A stretch of 23,642 nucleotides of DNA, from assembly GCA_964575345.1 (NCBI GenBank), contig CAZNQD010000031.1, forward strand, positions 1-23,642. Direction: 5' to 3'. The translations under genes were made by a program, and so were the position numbers. The notes under the pieces are model-generated. The model made no database searches. It saw only the letters and a list, made by a program, of their open reading frames with translations, and had not been told where the DNA came from. Shown here piece by piece: positions 7,641 to 15,321 of the stretch. Numbering within the stretch: position 1 is the first letter of the stretch; the number at the start of each line of letters is the position of its first letter. This DNA comes from UBA1402 sp964575345. GTDB taxonomy: Bacteria; Bacteroidota; Bacteroidia; Bacteroidales; UBA1402.

Positions 7641-10600
7641 ATGAACAGATTAAAACGAATATTCGGATTGTTGATGCTGGCTGTTGTATGTAGTTCTCTC
7701 CAAGCGGAACGTCTGACTATATCTATGGACCAAAACTGGGAGTTTTGCCTGAGTGATCTGTCGGCAGATTCGGTATTTATCGTACAACAAGGCTGGCGGC
7801 AGCTGGATTTGCCACACGACTGGAGCATAGAAGGCAAGTACAACAAATACCATCCCAGCGGCAGGGGAGGAGGCTATTTACCTACCGGAATCGCCTGGTA
7901 TCGTAAAGAATTTCAGCTGCCGGCCGCTTACGAAGGTCGACGGGTATTTATAGAATTCGACGGAGTCATGGCCAACAGCGAAGTTTATATCAACGGACAT
8001 TTGCTGGGCAAGCGTCCCAACGGTTATGTGAGTTTCTCGTACGATATGAGTGATCACCTCCGTTTTGACGGAAACAACCAATTGAGTGTCAGGGTGGACA
8101 ATGCCATACAGCCGGCATCGCGCTGGTATACCGGTTCGGGCATAAACCGTCACGTCAGGATGACTTTGAAGTCGCCCGTGCATTTGCCGCAATGGGGTGT
8201 GTTTGTGCGTAGTTCCAAAGTCAGTTCAGAACGGGCAGAACTCAATGTACAGATTGATGTTAAGAACGACGGAGATCAAAGCGCTGATGTTGAGGTTGTA
8301 AGTGTACTCAAAGATGCCGGGGGCAAGGAAGTCAGTAAGAGCAGCAGCAAGCTGAAGGCAGTCAAAGCCGGCGAAACAGGCCGTATTGATCAAAACCTGA
8401 GTGTGCGAAAACCCAGGCTTTGGAGTATCGAAGATCCGGCACTTTATACGCTTGAGGTATCTTTGTACAAGGCCAAAGAATTGCTGGATACCGAAATAGT
8501 GACCACCGGAATTCGCAGTATTCGCTTTGATCCGGCAGCAGGTTTCTTTCTCAACGAAAAAAACACCAAGATGTACGGGGTATGCCTGCATTCCGACGGA
8601 GGAGCCGTAGGTACAGCAGTTCCCCTGAGTTTATGGGAATACCGGCTCGAAAGACTCAGAGAACTGGGCGTGAATGCCATCCGTCTTGCCCATAATCCCG
8701 TAGCACCGGAATTTCTGGATTTATGCGATCGCATGGGTTTTCTGGTGATGAACGAATCTTTCGACACCTGGCAGGGAGCCAAGAATCACGCCGAAAAAGG
8801 CTACAATCTTTTCTTCAATGAATGGTGGTATGCCGATACCCGCGATCAGGTATTGCGTGACCGCAACCATCCTTCGGTGGTGATTTTCAGTGTAGGCAAC
8901 GAGATCCGTGACAATCTGAACAATCCCGATGGTTTTGCCAAATACAAAAACCAGCAGGATTGCGTCCACAAGTACGACGGCAGCCGGCCGGTGACCATGG
9001 CCTTGTTCCGTCCCAACAGTTCGGGAGTGTATCAAAACGGCTTTGCCGATATGATGGATGTGGTGGGGCAAAACTACCGGGTAGAAGAATTGGTGGCCTA
9101 TCGCGAGGCCCATCCCGAAAAAGCAGTCATTGGCACCGAAAACATTCACGATATAGCTTCCTGGCTGGTCTTAAGGGATAAACCCTATATGTGCGGACAA
9201 TTCTTGTGGACAGGTATCGACTATCTGGGCGAAGCCCTCTGGCCAAACGTAATGTATACCATTTCGCTGCTTGATATCACCGCCGAAGCCAAACCACAGG
9301 GGCTGCAGCGCAAAAGCTGGTGGACTGCTGAACCCATGGTGGCCATGGTCCGCAAATCAGACAACAACGGAGCCGGCTATTGGGTTTCCGACTGGACACC
9401 CATAGATCTGGACACTTACGATCAATCCTGGGTGGAAGTCTATTCCAATTGTGAGGAAGTAGAAATTTTTCTGAACGGTGTTTCGCAGGGCCGTAAAGCC
9501 ATGGATAAGCATGCTGCACCGGCGGCATATCGTCTGAGCTTTCGTCCCGGAGAATGCAAAATAGTTGGCTATAATCAGGGAAAACAGGTAGCCGAAACCA
9601 TTTATGATACAGCCGGTGCGCCCGATAAAATTATTCTGAGCAGCAACAGGCAGGTTCTGAGCAATGATTGGGACGAGGTAGCTGTGGTCAGGGCAACGGT
9701 GGTAGACAGTAAAGGTATAGCTTGTGCCACTGCCGATCATCTGATCCAATTCGAAGTACAGGGTGCCGGCCGCCTGGTGGCAACAGGCAATGCCAATCCC
9801 CAAAACCACGAAATGTATGTTGTCCCCGAAAAAACGGCCTATCAGGGCAGCTGTATCGCTATTGTCAGAGCCAAAGACAATCAGGGCAAGATTACGATCA
9901 GGGCCAAAGCCGAAGGCATCCGGGGAGAAGCTCAGTTAGAACTCAGTGCAGCAGCCGGGCGGAAGGAAGTCACTACTTTAAGCCAACTCGAAACCCAAAC
10001 CCAAACCCAAACCAGACCGGCAAGCCATCCTATAGCCGGGGCTGCAGAAAAGGCGCCTAATAGCAGTGATAACCAAAAGTCTGCCTCCGAAGAAAAAACG
10101 CTCAGCAAGTCCAAAGGCCTGTCGGTCTATAAAAGCGAAAAATGGCTATTAAGAGGAGACAAAGAGGGTGTTGGCGTGTTTGCCTACGGAGCCGGCGATT
10201 TTGGCTTCTTTATGCCCGAAACGGCCGGTTATCTCAAATTTGGCCTGATGACGGAAGATAAATCTCTTTGGTTGAGCGATGCCCGCAAGGCCAACATTTA
10301 TCCCGGTTCCAAAGGCTGGGTCATGGAATTTCAAGATCCTTTTCCCGGCACCAAAAACCTGCGTTTCGAAATAAGGCCCCTGCAACACAGCAATGGTCTG
10401 ATTATAGAACTCAAGACCACTGAATTGCCAAATAATACCAGCCTGGTCTGGACATACGGAGGTTGTTCGGGATCGAATGATCCCGCCGAAAGAGAGCTCT
10501 TTTTTCGGCCCGAACAATGCCCCAATAATGTATTCAGTCGCGAAAACAATACCTTCACCGTTTATTACGGCTCAAGCACCAGTCTCAGGGTGATGATGGG

Positions 10601-10829
10601 CGTAGCCCCTATGGATACCTATACTCGTCTGGCCGACGCCCGCAGCATGGACAATCCGCTGATGCTCTGGAACTCCGGCAAGAAAACCGATACTCCCGTC
10701 ATGGTGGCCCGCAACCCGTTGCAAGCCAATTCTACTTATTATTATTGCATCTACCGGCAAAACAGACAGAGCGATTACAACGCCTTTATGTTGCCGGCCT
10801 TGTTTCAACAATCGGACAAAAACCTATAA
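7641..10829 (+). CDS. GH2 glycosidase (beta-galactosidase-like) with C-terminal DUF4450-like module
   Basis: This gene encodes a 1,062-residue secreted protein; the signal peptide ends near LQA, followed by a Glu. The GH2 part runs from the sugar-binding jelly roll (about residues 30-185), through an Ig-like domain, to the TIM barrel (about 290-580). The acid/base Glu421 lies in GNEIRD and the probable nucleophile Glu500 in GTEN. DUF4982-like and Ig-like C5 domains follow to about residue 775. Then comes a Thr/Gln and Ser-rich linker of about 50 residues, and from about 830 to the end a module resembling the N-terminal domain of DUF4450 proteins (FFMP, LKFGL, WTYGG, FRPEQC). Catalytic residues are intact. 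GH2 members include beta-galactosidases, beta-glucuronidases and others; galactose release from rhamnogalacturonan is the contextual guess. The stop is two bases before the GH28 start, so co-transcription is very likely. Confidence 0.88.
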   Translation: MNRLKRIFGLLMLAVVCSSLQAERLTISMDQNWEFCLSDLSADSVFIVQQGWRQLDLPHDWSIEGKYNKYHPSGRGGGYLPTGIAWYRKEFQLPAAYEGRRVFIEFDGVMANSEVYINGHLLGKRPNGYVSFSYDMSDHLRFDGNNQLSVRVDNAIQPASRWYTGSGINRHVRMTLKSPVHLPQWGVFVRSSKVSSERAELNVQIDVKNDGDQSADVEVVSVLKDAGGKEVSKSSSKLKAVKAGETGRIDQNLSVRKPRLWSIEDPALYTLEVSLYKAKELLDTEIVTTGIRSIRFDPAAGFFLNEKNTKMYGVCLHSDGGAVGTAVPLSLWEYRLERLRELGVNAIRLAHNPVAPEFLDLCDRMGFLVMNESFDTWQGAKNHAEKGYNLFFNEWWYADTRDQVLRDRNHPSVVIFSVGNEIRDNLNNPDGFAKYKNQQDCVHKYDGSRPVTMALFRPNSSGVYQNGFADMMDVVGQNYRVEELVAYREAHPEKAVIGTENIHDIASWLVLRDKPYMCGQFLWTGIDYLGEALWPNVMYTISLLDITAEAKPQGLQRKSWWTAEPMVAMVRKSDNNGAGYWVSDWTPIDLDTYDQSWVEVYSNCEEVEIFLNGVSQGRKAMDKHAAPAAYRLSFRPGECKIVGYNQGKQVAETIYDTAGAPDKIILSSNRQVLSNDWDEVAVVRATVVDSKGIACATADHLIQFEVQGAGRLVATGNANPQNHEMYVVPEKTAYQGSCIAIVRAKDNQGKITIRAKAEGIRGEAQLELSAAAGRKEVTTLSQLETQTQTQTRPASHPIAGAAEKAPNSSDNQKSASEEKTLSKSKGLSVYKSEKWLLRGDKEGVGVFAYGAGDFGFFMPETAGYLKFGLMTEDKSLWLSDARKANIYPGSKGWVMEFQDPFPGTKNLRFEIRPLQHSNGLIIELKTTELPNNTSLVWTYGGCSGSNDPAERELFFRPEQCPNNVFSRENNTFTVYYGSSTSLRVMMGVAPMDTYTRLADARSMDNPLMLWNSGKKTDTPVMVARNPLQANSTYYYCIYRQNRQSDYNAFMLPALFQQSDKNL
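9991..10013 (+). repeat. Hexanucleotide AAACCC tandem repeat in GH2 interdomain linker
   Basis: Three full AAACCC units plus AAACC lie in frame and encode alternating Thr and Gln in the linker between the GH2 core and the C-terminal module. Because the unit is six bases, slippage would change linker length without shifting the frame. Confidence 0.85.
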
Positions 10830-10831
10830 GC

Positions 10832-12307
10832 ATGAAAGTTTACCGAATTATCTTAGCCTCGTTGATTGGTCTGTTGATCAGTCCGGCTGTTTTTGCCAAT
10901 TACAACGTAAGGGATTTTGGTGCCAAAGGCGACGACAAAACCATTGATTCTCCGGCCATCAACCAGGCCATCGAAGCGGCCTCCCGGGCAGGAGGGGGTA
11001 CCGTCTTTTTTCCTGCCGGTACTTACCTTTCGTATTCTATTCGCCTCAGGGACAATATTCATTTGTATCTGGACGAAGGAGCGGTTTTAAAAGCGGCCAG
11101 CCCCTCGGCCGATGAAGGCTATGATCCCGCGGAACCCAATCCGCACAGTGCTTTTCAGGATTTTGGGCACAGCCATTGGCAAAACAGCCTCATCTGGGGC
11201 ATAGGCCTGAAAAATATCCGGATCAGCGGTTTTGGCAGCATTTACGGTTACGGACTGAGCCGCGAAGAAAGTCGTTTGCCCGGAGCCGCCAACAAGGCCA
11301 TCGCTCTTAAAGAATGCGTCAATGTAGACATTCAGGATATTAGCATGATTCGATGCGGGCATTTTGCCCTGCTGGCCACCGGGGTCGAAAACCTCGGTAT
11401 CCGGGGCGTTAAGGTGGATACCAACCGGGATGGCTTCGATATTGACGCCTGCCGCAATGTACGCATCAGTGATTGCAGCGTCAATGCCCCCTGGGACGAT
11501 GCCATAGTGCTCAAGGCCAGCTACGCGCTGGGCTATTACAAAGACACCGAGAACGTGTATATCAGCAATTGTATGGTCAGCGGCTACGATCAGGGCAGCA
11601 TGATAGACGGTACTTACCAGATGGATGAACCTCAGGCACCCGATCAGGACTTTACCACCGGACGCATCAAGTTCGGCACCGAATCCAGCGGAGGTTTCCG
11701 TAATATTGTCATCAGCAATTGCCTTTTTGACCGTTGCCGGGGCCTGGCCCTCGAAACTGTCGACGGAGGAGTAATGGAAGACATTGTAATTTCAAATATT
11801 ACTATGCGCAATATTGTCAATCCGGCCATCTTTTTGCGTTTGGGTGCCAGGATGCGCAGCCCGCAGGGCAAAGCCGTCGGAAGCATGAGGCGGATTAGTA
11901 TCAGTAATATGAATTGCTTCAACGTAGATTCCCGCTTTGCCTGTATTTTAATCAGCGGCATACCCGGAGCCAAAATCGAAGAGGTCAGCATCAGTGATGT
12001 CCGTATAGTCCAGAGAGGAGGCGGCAACAAAGAATGGGCCGGAATACAGGCACCCGAAAAGGAAAAGTCCTACCCGGAGCCTTCCATGTTTGGAGCTTTG
12101 CCCGCCTCGACTTTGTTTTTGCGTCACATCGATAAGCTCAGTATCCGCAACCTCGATGTAAGCTTTACGGAAGAAGACCCGCGTCCGGCCATGTATTTAC
12201 AGGATGTGCACAACTCCAGCTTTCATAATCTGAAGATTCCCCTGGCCGAAGGGCAGGAAAGCAGTGTCCTCAAAGAGGTCAGCGGCCTGGTTTTTACTGA
12301 GGATTAA
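10832..12307 (+). CDS. GH28 family pectinase (polygalacturonase/rhamnogalacturonidase type), secreted
   Basis: This gene encodes a 491-residue right-handed parallel beta-helix enzyme of family GH28, which hydrolyses galacturonosyl linkages in homogalacturonan or rhamnogalacturonan. The ATG at 10832, two bases after the GH2 stop, was chosen over an upstream in-frame ATG at 10745 that lies inside GH2; it gives a signal peptide ending near VFA. A start typical of the fold (YNVRDFGAKGD) is followed by repeated ISN/ISD strand turns. The three catalytic aspartates are visible: Asp200 in NRDG and Asp222-Asp223 in WDDA, with family-like spacing. RIK occurs in GRIKFGTES. The canonical GHG histidine motif of fungal polygalacturonases is not apparent, and WDD replaces the usual GDD. 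Exact linkage specificity cannot be read from sequence. It is the last gene of the pectinase unit; no convincing terminator follows. Confidence 0.9.
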   Translation: MKVYRIILASLIGLLISPAVFANYNVRDFGAKGDDKTIDSPAINQAIEAASRAGGGTVFFPAGTYLSYSIRLRDNIHLYLDEGAVLKAASPSADEGYDPAEPNPHSAFQDFGHSHWQNSLIWGIGLKNIRISGFGSIYGYGLSREESRLPGAANKAIALKECVNVDIQDISMIRCGHFALLATGVENLGIRGVKVDTNRDGFDIDACRNVRISDCSVNAPWDDAIVLKASYALGYYKDTENVYISNCMVSGYDQGSMIDGTYQMDEPQAPDQDFTTGRIKFGTESSGGFRNIVISNCLFDRCRGLALETVDGGVMEDIVISNITMRNIVNPAIFLRLGARMRSPQGKAVGSMRRISISNMNCFNVDSRFACILISGIPGAKIEEVSISDVRIVQRGGGNKEWAGIQAPEKEKSYPEPSMFGALPASTLFLRHIDKLSIRNLDVSFTEEDPRPAMYLQDVHNSSFHNLKIPLAEGQESSVLKEVSGLVFTED

Positions 12308-12375
12308 GAAAAACAATCGGAATACATTTAACCGATTTGATGCCCGGATAAGAAAAGAAGCTTATACAGAATTAC

Positions 12376-13482
12376 TTAGAAAGTCCATTCCCGGTATTCC
12401 ATACCGAAAGCTTCGGCCACACCCCGGTGGGTCACCCGGGACTTTACCACATTGAGCCCGGCCCGAAGCGCGGCGTTTTGCCGGCAGGCTTCTTCCCAGC
12501 CCAGGTCGGCCAGTTGCAACACATAAGGTATGGTAGCGTTGGTCAGGGCTTTGGTAGAAGTCATCGACACTGCTCCGGGAATGTTGGCTACCGTATAATG
12601 GATGACCCCGTCCACCACATAAGTGGGATTTTCGTGTGTACTGGGACGGGAAGTTTCGAAACAGCCACCCTGATCAATCGAAATATCCACCAGCACCGAG
12701 CCAGGCTGCATCAGGCTGAGCATTTCACGGGTAATCAGTTTCGGGGCCTTGCGTCCGGGCAGCAAGACAGCGCCTACGACAAGGTCGGTATCGGGCAATT
12801 CCCGACGGATATTGTATTCGTTCGACATCAGCGTCTTGATGTTTTTGGGCATAATATCGTCGAGGTAGGTAAGCCTGGACAGTGATATGTCGCAAAGGCA
12901 GACATCGGCGCCTATGCCTGCAGCTGTTTTAGCTGCCGCTGTGCCTGCTATGCCGGCTCCGAGTACCAGCACTTTGGCCGGCTTTACGCCCGGAACTCCG
13001 CCCAGCAGTATGCCTTTGCCGCCCCGGTGTTTCTCCAGATACATCATGCCTTCCTGCAGGCCCAACCTGCCGGCTACTTCCGACATGGGTATCAGCAAGG
13101 GTAATTGGTGATCGGCGGTTTCCACCGTTTCGTAGGCAATACACACAGCCCCGCTTTTGATCATGGCATTGGTCAGTGTTTCGGAACTGGCAAAATGGAA
13201 AAAAGTAAAGACGATCTGATCTTTTTTTATTAAAGAATACTCCTGAGCAATGGGCTCCTTGACTTTAACTATCAGTTGGGCACGTGCATAGACATCTTCG
13301 ATGAAAGGAAGAAGCTGCGCTCCCTGTTCGAGGTATTCATCGTCGGCAAAACCGCTGTTTACTCCGGCTCCTGCCTGTATGTACACCTGATGCCCGTTAT
13401 TTACCAGGGTTTTAGTGCCCGAGGGCGTCATAGCCACCCGGTGCTCGTTGTTTTTGATTTCTTTGGGGATACCGATGATCAT
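12376..13482 (-). CDS. ald: Alanine dehydrogenase
   Basis: This gene encodes a 368-residue NAD-dependent alanine dehydrogenase, a cytoplasmic enzyme interconverting L-alanine with pyruvate and ammonium. The length is normal for the family. Visible signatures are the N-terminal block with Arg15, the substrate-site His96 in FFHF, the Rossmann motif GAGIAG at about 175-180, and Asp270 in the VDISID segment. The C-terminal block of these proteins is also present (GAVSMTSTKALTN). The start at 13482 gives MIIGIPKEIK, the standard N-terminus. It lies 68 bases downstream of nth on the same strand, with an inverted repeat between them, so it may have its own promoter. It converges on the GH28 gene across a 68-base gap and marks the edge of the pectinase region. 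Confidence 0.95.
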   Translation of the reverse strand: MIIGIPKEIKNNEHRVAMTPSGTKTLVNNGHQVYIQAGAGVNSGFADDEYLEQGAQLLPFIEDVYARAQLIVKVKEPIAQEYSLIKKDQIVFTFFHFASSETLTNAMIKSGAVCIAYETVETADHQLPLLIPMSEVAGRLGLQEGMMYLEKHRGGKGILLGGVPGVKPAKVLVLGAGIAGTAAAKTAAGIGADVCLCDISLSRLTYLDDIMPKNIKTLMSNEYNIRRELPDTDLVVGAVLLPGRKAPKLITREMLSLMQPGSVLVDISIDQGGCFETSRPSTHENPTYVVDGVIHYTVANIPGAVSMTSTKALTNATIPYVLQLADLGWEEACRQNAALRAGLNVVKSRVTHRGVAEAFGMEYREWTF

Positions 13483-13519
13483 GTTTTTCAGTATTAATCA
13501 TTCGGGTATAAATATGCAA

Positions 13520-13552
13520 AATCTTACTCAATCAGCAAGCTTGAGTAAGATT
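13520..13552 (-). terminator. Perfect 12-bp inverted repeat after nth (weak terminator candidate)
   Basis: Arms AATCTTACTCAA and TTGAGTAAGATT (13520-13531 and 13541-13552) pair perfectly around a 9-base loop and overlap the nth stop codon. On the minus strand only three T residues follow, and the stem is AT-rich, so termination may be partial. On the plus strand the stem is followed by a better T-rich tract, but no plus-strand gene ends here. Confidence 0.55.
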
Positions 13553-14186
13553 ATTTTTTATTGAAATACTGGCAGCAGGAAGTCAGACCGCATTCCGGGC
13601 AATTGGGCTTGCGGGCCTGGCAGACGTAACGTCCGTGCAGAATAAGCCAATGATGGGCCAAACCAAGCAAGTGTTCAGGAAAATGCTTCATCAGCAAGAC
13701 TTCGCTTTGTTCGGGTGTTTTGGCTCCGGGTGTAAGTCCCAAACGATTGGCTACTCTGAAAACGTGAGTGTCTACAGGCATGGCAGCCTTGTTGAAAGCA
13801 CAAATCAGAATGACGCTGGCTGTTTTGCGCCCCACACCGGGTAAACGTAGCAGCTCTTCCATACTGGCTGGCACTTTTCCCCCGAATTGTTCACAAAGAG
13901 TCTGAGCCATCCCGACCAGATGCTTTGCTTTGTTGTTGGGGTAAGAACAGCTGCGGATGTATTCAAAGACCTCTTCAGTATTGCTTTGAGCCAAAGCTTC
14001 CGCATCGGGAAAAGCCTTAAAAAAGGCCGGGGTAATCGTATTCACCCTTTTGTCGGTACACTGAGCCGACAAAATGACAGCCACCAGCAATTCGTAGGGA
14101 TTGCGGAACTCCAATTCGGTACGAGCCTCGGGCATGTTTGCCGAAAACCAGTCTATTACCAGCTTGTAACGTTCCTGAAGAGTCAT
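13551..14186 (-). CDS. nth: Endonuclease III
   Basis: This gene encodes a 211-residue DNA glycosylase/AP lyase of base excision repair that removes oxidised pyrimidines; it is the same length as the E. coli protein. The helix-hairpin-helix LPGVGRKTA contains the catalytic Lys121, and Asp139 lies in VDTHVFR. The C-terminal 4Fe-4S cluster has the correct spacing: Cys189-x6-Cys196-x2-Cys199-x5-Cys205, with an extra Cys204. The start codon overlaps the pheS stop by one base (TAATG on the minus strand), so translation is probably coupled to pheS. An inverted repeat directly at the stop codon may terminate or stabilise the transcript. Nothing appears missing. Confidence 0.96.
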   Translation of the reverse strand: MTLQERYKLVIDWFSANMPEARTELEFRNPYELLVAVILSAQCTDKRVNTITPAFFKAFPDAEALAQSNTEEVFEYIRSCSYPNNKAKHLVGMAQTLCEQFGGKVPASMEELLRLPGVGRKTASVILICAFNKAAMPVDTHVFRVANRLGLTPGAKTPEQSEVLLMKHFPEHLLGLAHHWLILHGRYVCQARKPNCPECGLTSCCQYFNKK

Positions 14187-15205
14187 TAGTAGGCAGCCCG
14201 GAATTGCTCCAGAAAGCGAATGTCGTTTTCGGAGAACATACGCAAATCTTTTACCTGATACTTGAGATTGGTAATGCGTTCAATACCCATACCCAAGGCA
14301 TAACCGCTGTAGACGGAACTGTCGATTCCGCAATTTTCGAGTACGTTGGGATCGACCATGCCGCAACCCAAAATTTCTACCCAGCCGGTGTGCTTGCAAA
14401 AGGGACAGCCTTTGCCGTGGCAGATGTTGCAGGAAATATCCAGTTCGGCCGATGGTTCCGTAAAGGGAAAGTAGGATGGGCGAAGTCGGATTTTGGTCTC
14501 TTCTCCGAACATTTCCTTGCAAAAATATTCCAGCAATTGCCTCAGATCGGCGTAAGAGACGTCTTTGTCCACGTAGAGAGCTTCTATTTGATGAAAGAAA
14601 CAATGCGCCCGGTAGGAAATGGCTTCGTTGCGGTAAACCCTGCCCGGGCAAATAATGCGGATGGGAGGGCTGGTCTTTTCCATCACCCTGGTTTGCACCG
14701 ACGAAGTATGGGTGCGCAAAACCAGATCGGGATTTTTTTCTATAAAAAAAGTGTCCTGCATATCTCTGGCAGGGTGTTCAGGCGGGAAATTCAGCGAGCT
14801 GAACACATGCCAGTCGTCTTCGATTTCGGGGCCTTCGGCTATGGTAAAGCCCAACATCGAAAAAATACGTATGATTTCGTTCCTTACAATCGACAAAGGA
14901 TGACGTGTCCCCAGCGGGTGGGGATAGGCACTGCGGCTTAAATCGAAATTCTGATTGTTTTGTTTCTGATTGTCGAGCAGTTCTTTCAGGTCACTCAAGC
15001 GTTGTTGGGCTTTGTCTTTGAGTTCGTTCAGCTTTTGTCCGACCACTCTTTTTTGTTCGCCGGGTACCAGCCTGAAGTCGTTGAACAATTGACTGATTTC
15101 TCCTTTTTTGCTAAGGTATTTGACGCGCAAATCATCGAGTTCTTTCAGGCCCTGAGCCGACCAGGTATCCACTTCGTTCAAGAGTGTTTCAATACGTTCA
15201 ATCAT
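14186..15205 (-). CDS. pheS: Phenylalanyl-tRNA synthetase alpha subunit
   Basis: This gene encodes a 339-residue catalytic subunit of phenylalanyl-tRNA synthetase, which works as an alpha2-beta2 enzyme with PheT; pheT is not in the window. An in-frame upstream ATG exists at about 15265, but the start at 15205 gives the standard MIERIETLL N-terminus and lies just downstream of a -7 box. Residues 1-90 form the coiled-coil arm that contacts tRNA. Class II motifs follow: RTHTSSVQ at 164-171, the motif-2 region GRVYRNE at 188-194, and the motif-3 block GMGIER at 305-310. A Cys259-x2-Cys262-x4-Cys267-x2-Cys270 cluster, probably zinc-binding, occurs in many bacterial PheS proteins. The stop overlaps nth, making a pheS-nth operon. 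Confidence 0.96.
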   Translation of the reverse strand: MIERIETLLNEVDTWSAQGLKELDDLRVKYLSKKGEISQLFNDFRLVPGEQKRVVGQKLNELKDKAQQRLSDLKELLDNQKQNNQNFDLSRSAYPHPLGTRHPLSIVRNEIIRIFSMLGFTIAEGPEIEDDWHVFSSLNFPPEHPARDMQDTFFIEKNPDLVLRTHTSSVQTRVMEKTSPPIRIICPGRVYRNEAISYRAHCFFHQIEALYVDKDVSYADLRQLLEYFCKEMFGEETKIRLRPSYFPFTEPSAELDISCNICHGKGCPFCKHTGWVEILGCGMVDPNVLENCGIDSSVYSGYALGMGIERITNLKYQVKDLRMFSENDIRFLEQFRAAY

Positions 15206-15227
15206 AGATGTGCAAAATTTTAACCCG

Positions 15228-15235
15228 CAAATGTA
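15228..15235 (-). promoter_or_regulatory. Candidate -7 promoter box for pheS-nth
   Basis: The minus strand reads TACATTTG, matching TAnnTTTG, 22 bases upstream of the pheS start. It supports the shorter pheS start, because the longer frame would begin upstream of the promoter. No clear -33 box. Confidence 0.5.
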
Positions 15236-15287
15236 CAAGTTTATTTTCATACTTGGGTAAGCCAAAGGGCATATCGGATGTTTTTTC

Positions 15288-15295
15288 TACCTTTG
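15288..15295 (+). promoter_or_regulatory. Candidate -7 promoter box for tilS
   Basis: TACCTTTG matches TAnnTTTG and lies 26 bases upstream of the tilS ATG. With the pheS box it forms a compact divergent promoter region of 116 bases. No clear -33 box. Confidence 0.5.
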
Positions 15296-15321
15296 CCAGC
15301 ATGGAATAAAGACAGCCAATT

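Noticed and set aside
9991..10013. Telomere-like or CRISPR-like repeat
   Set aside because: Only about four short units inside a coding sequence, no spacers and no chromosome end; it is a linker-coding microsatellite.
12310..12340. Possible terminator after GH28 (AATCGG ... CCGATT)
   Set aside because: Six-pair stem with an 11-base loop and no T run; too weak to call.
14138..14941. 267-codon plus-strand open frame across nth and pheS
   Set aside because: It is antisense to two well-conserved genes and its translation resembles no protein family.
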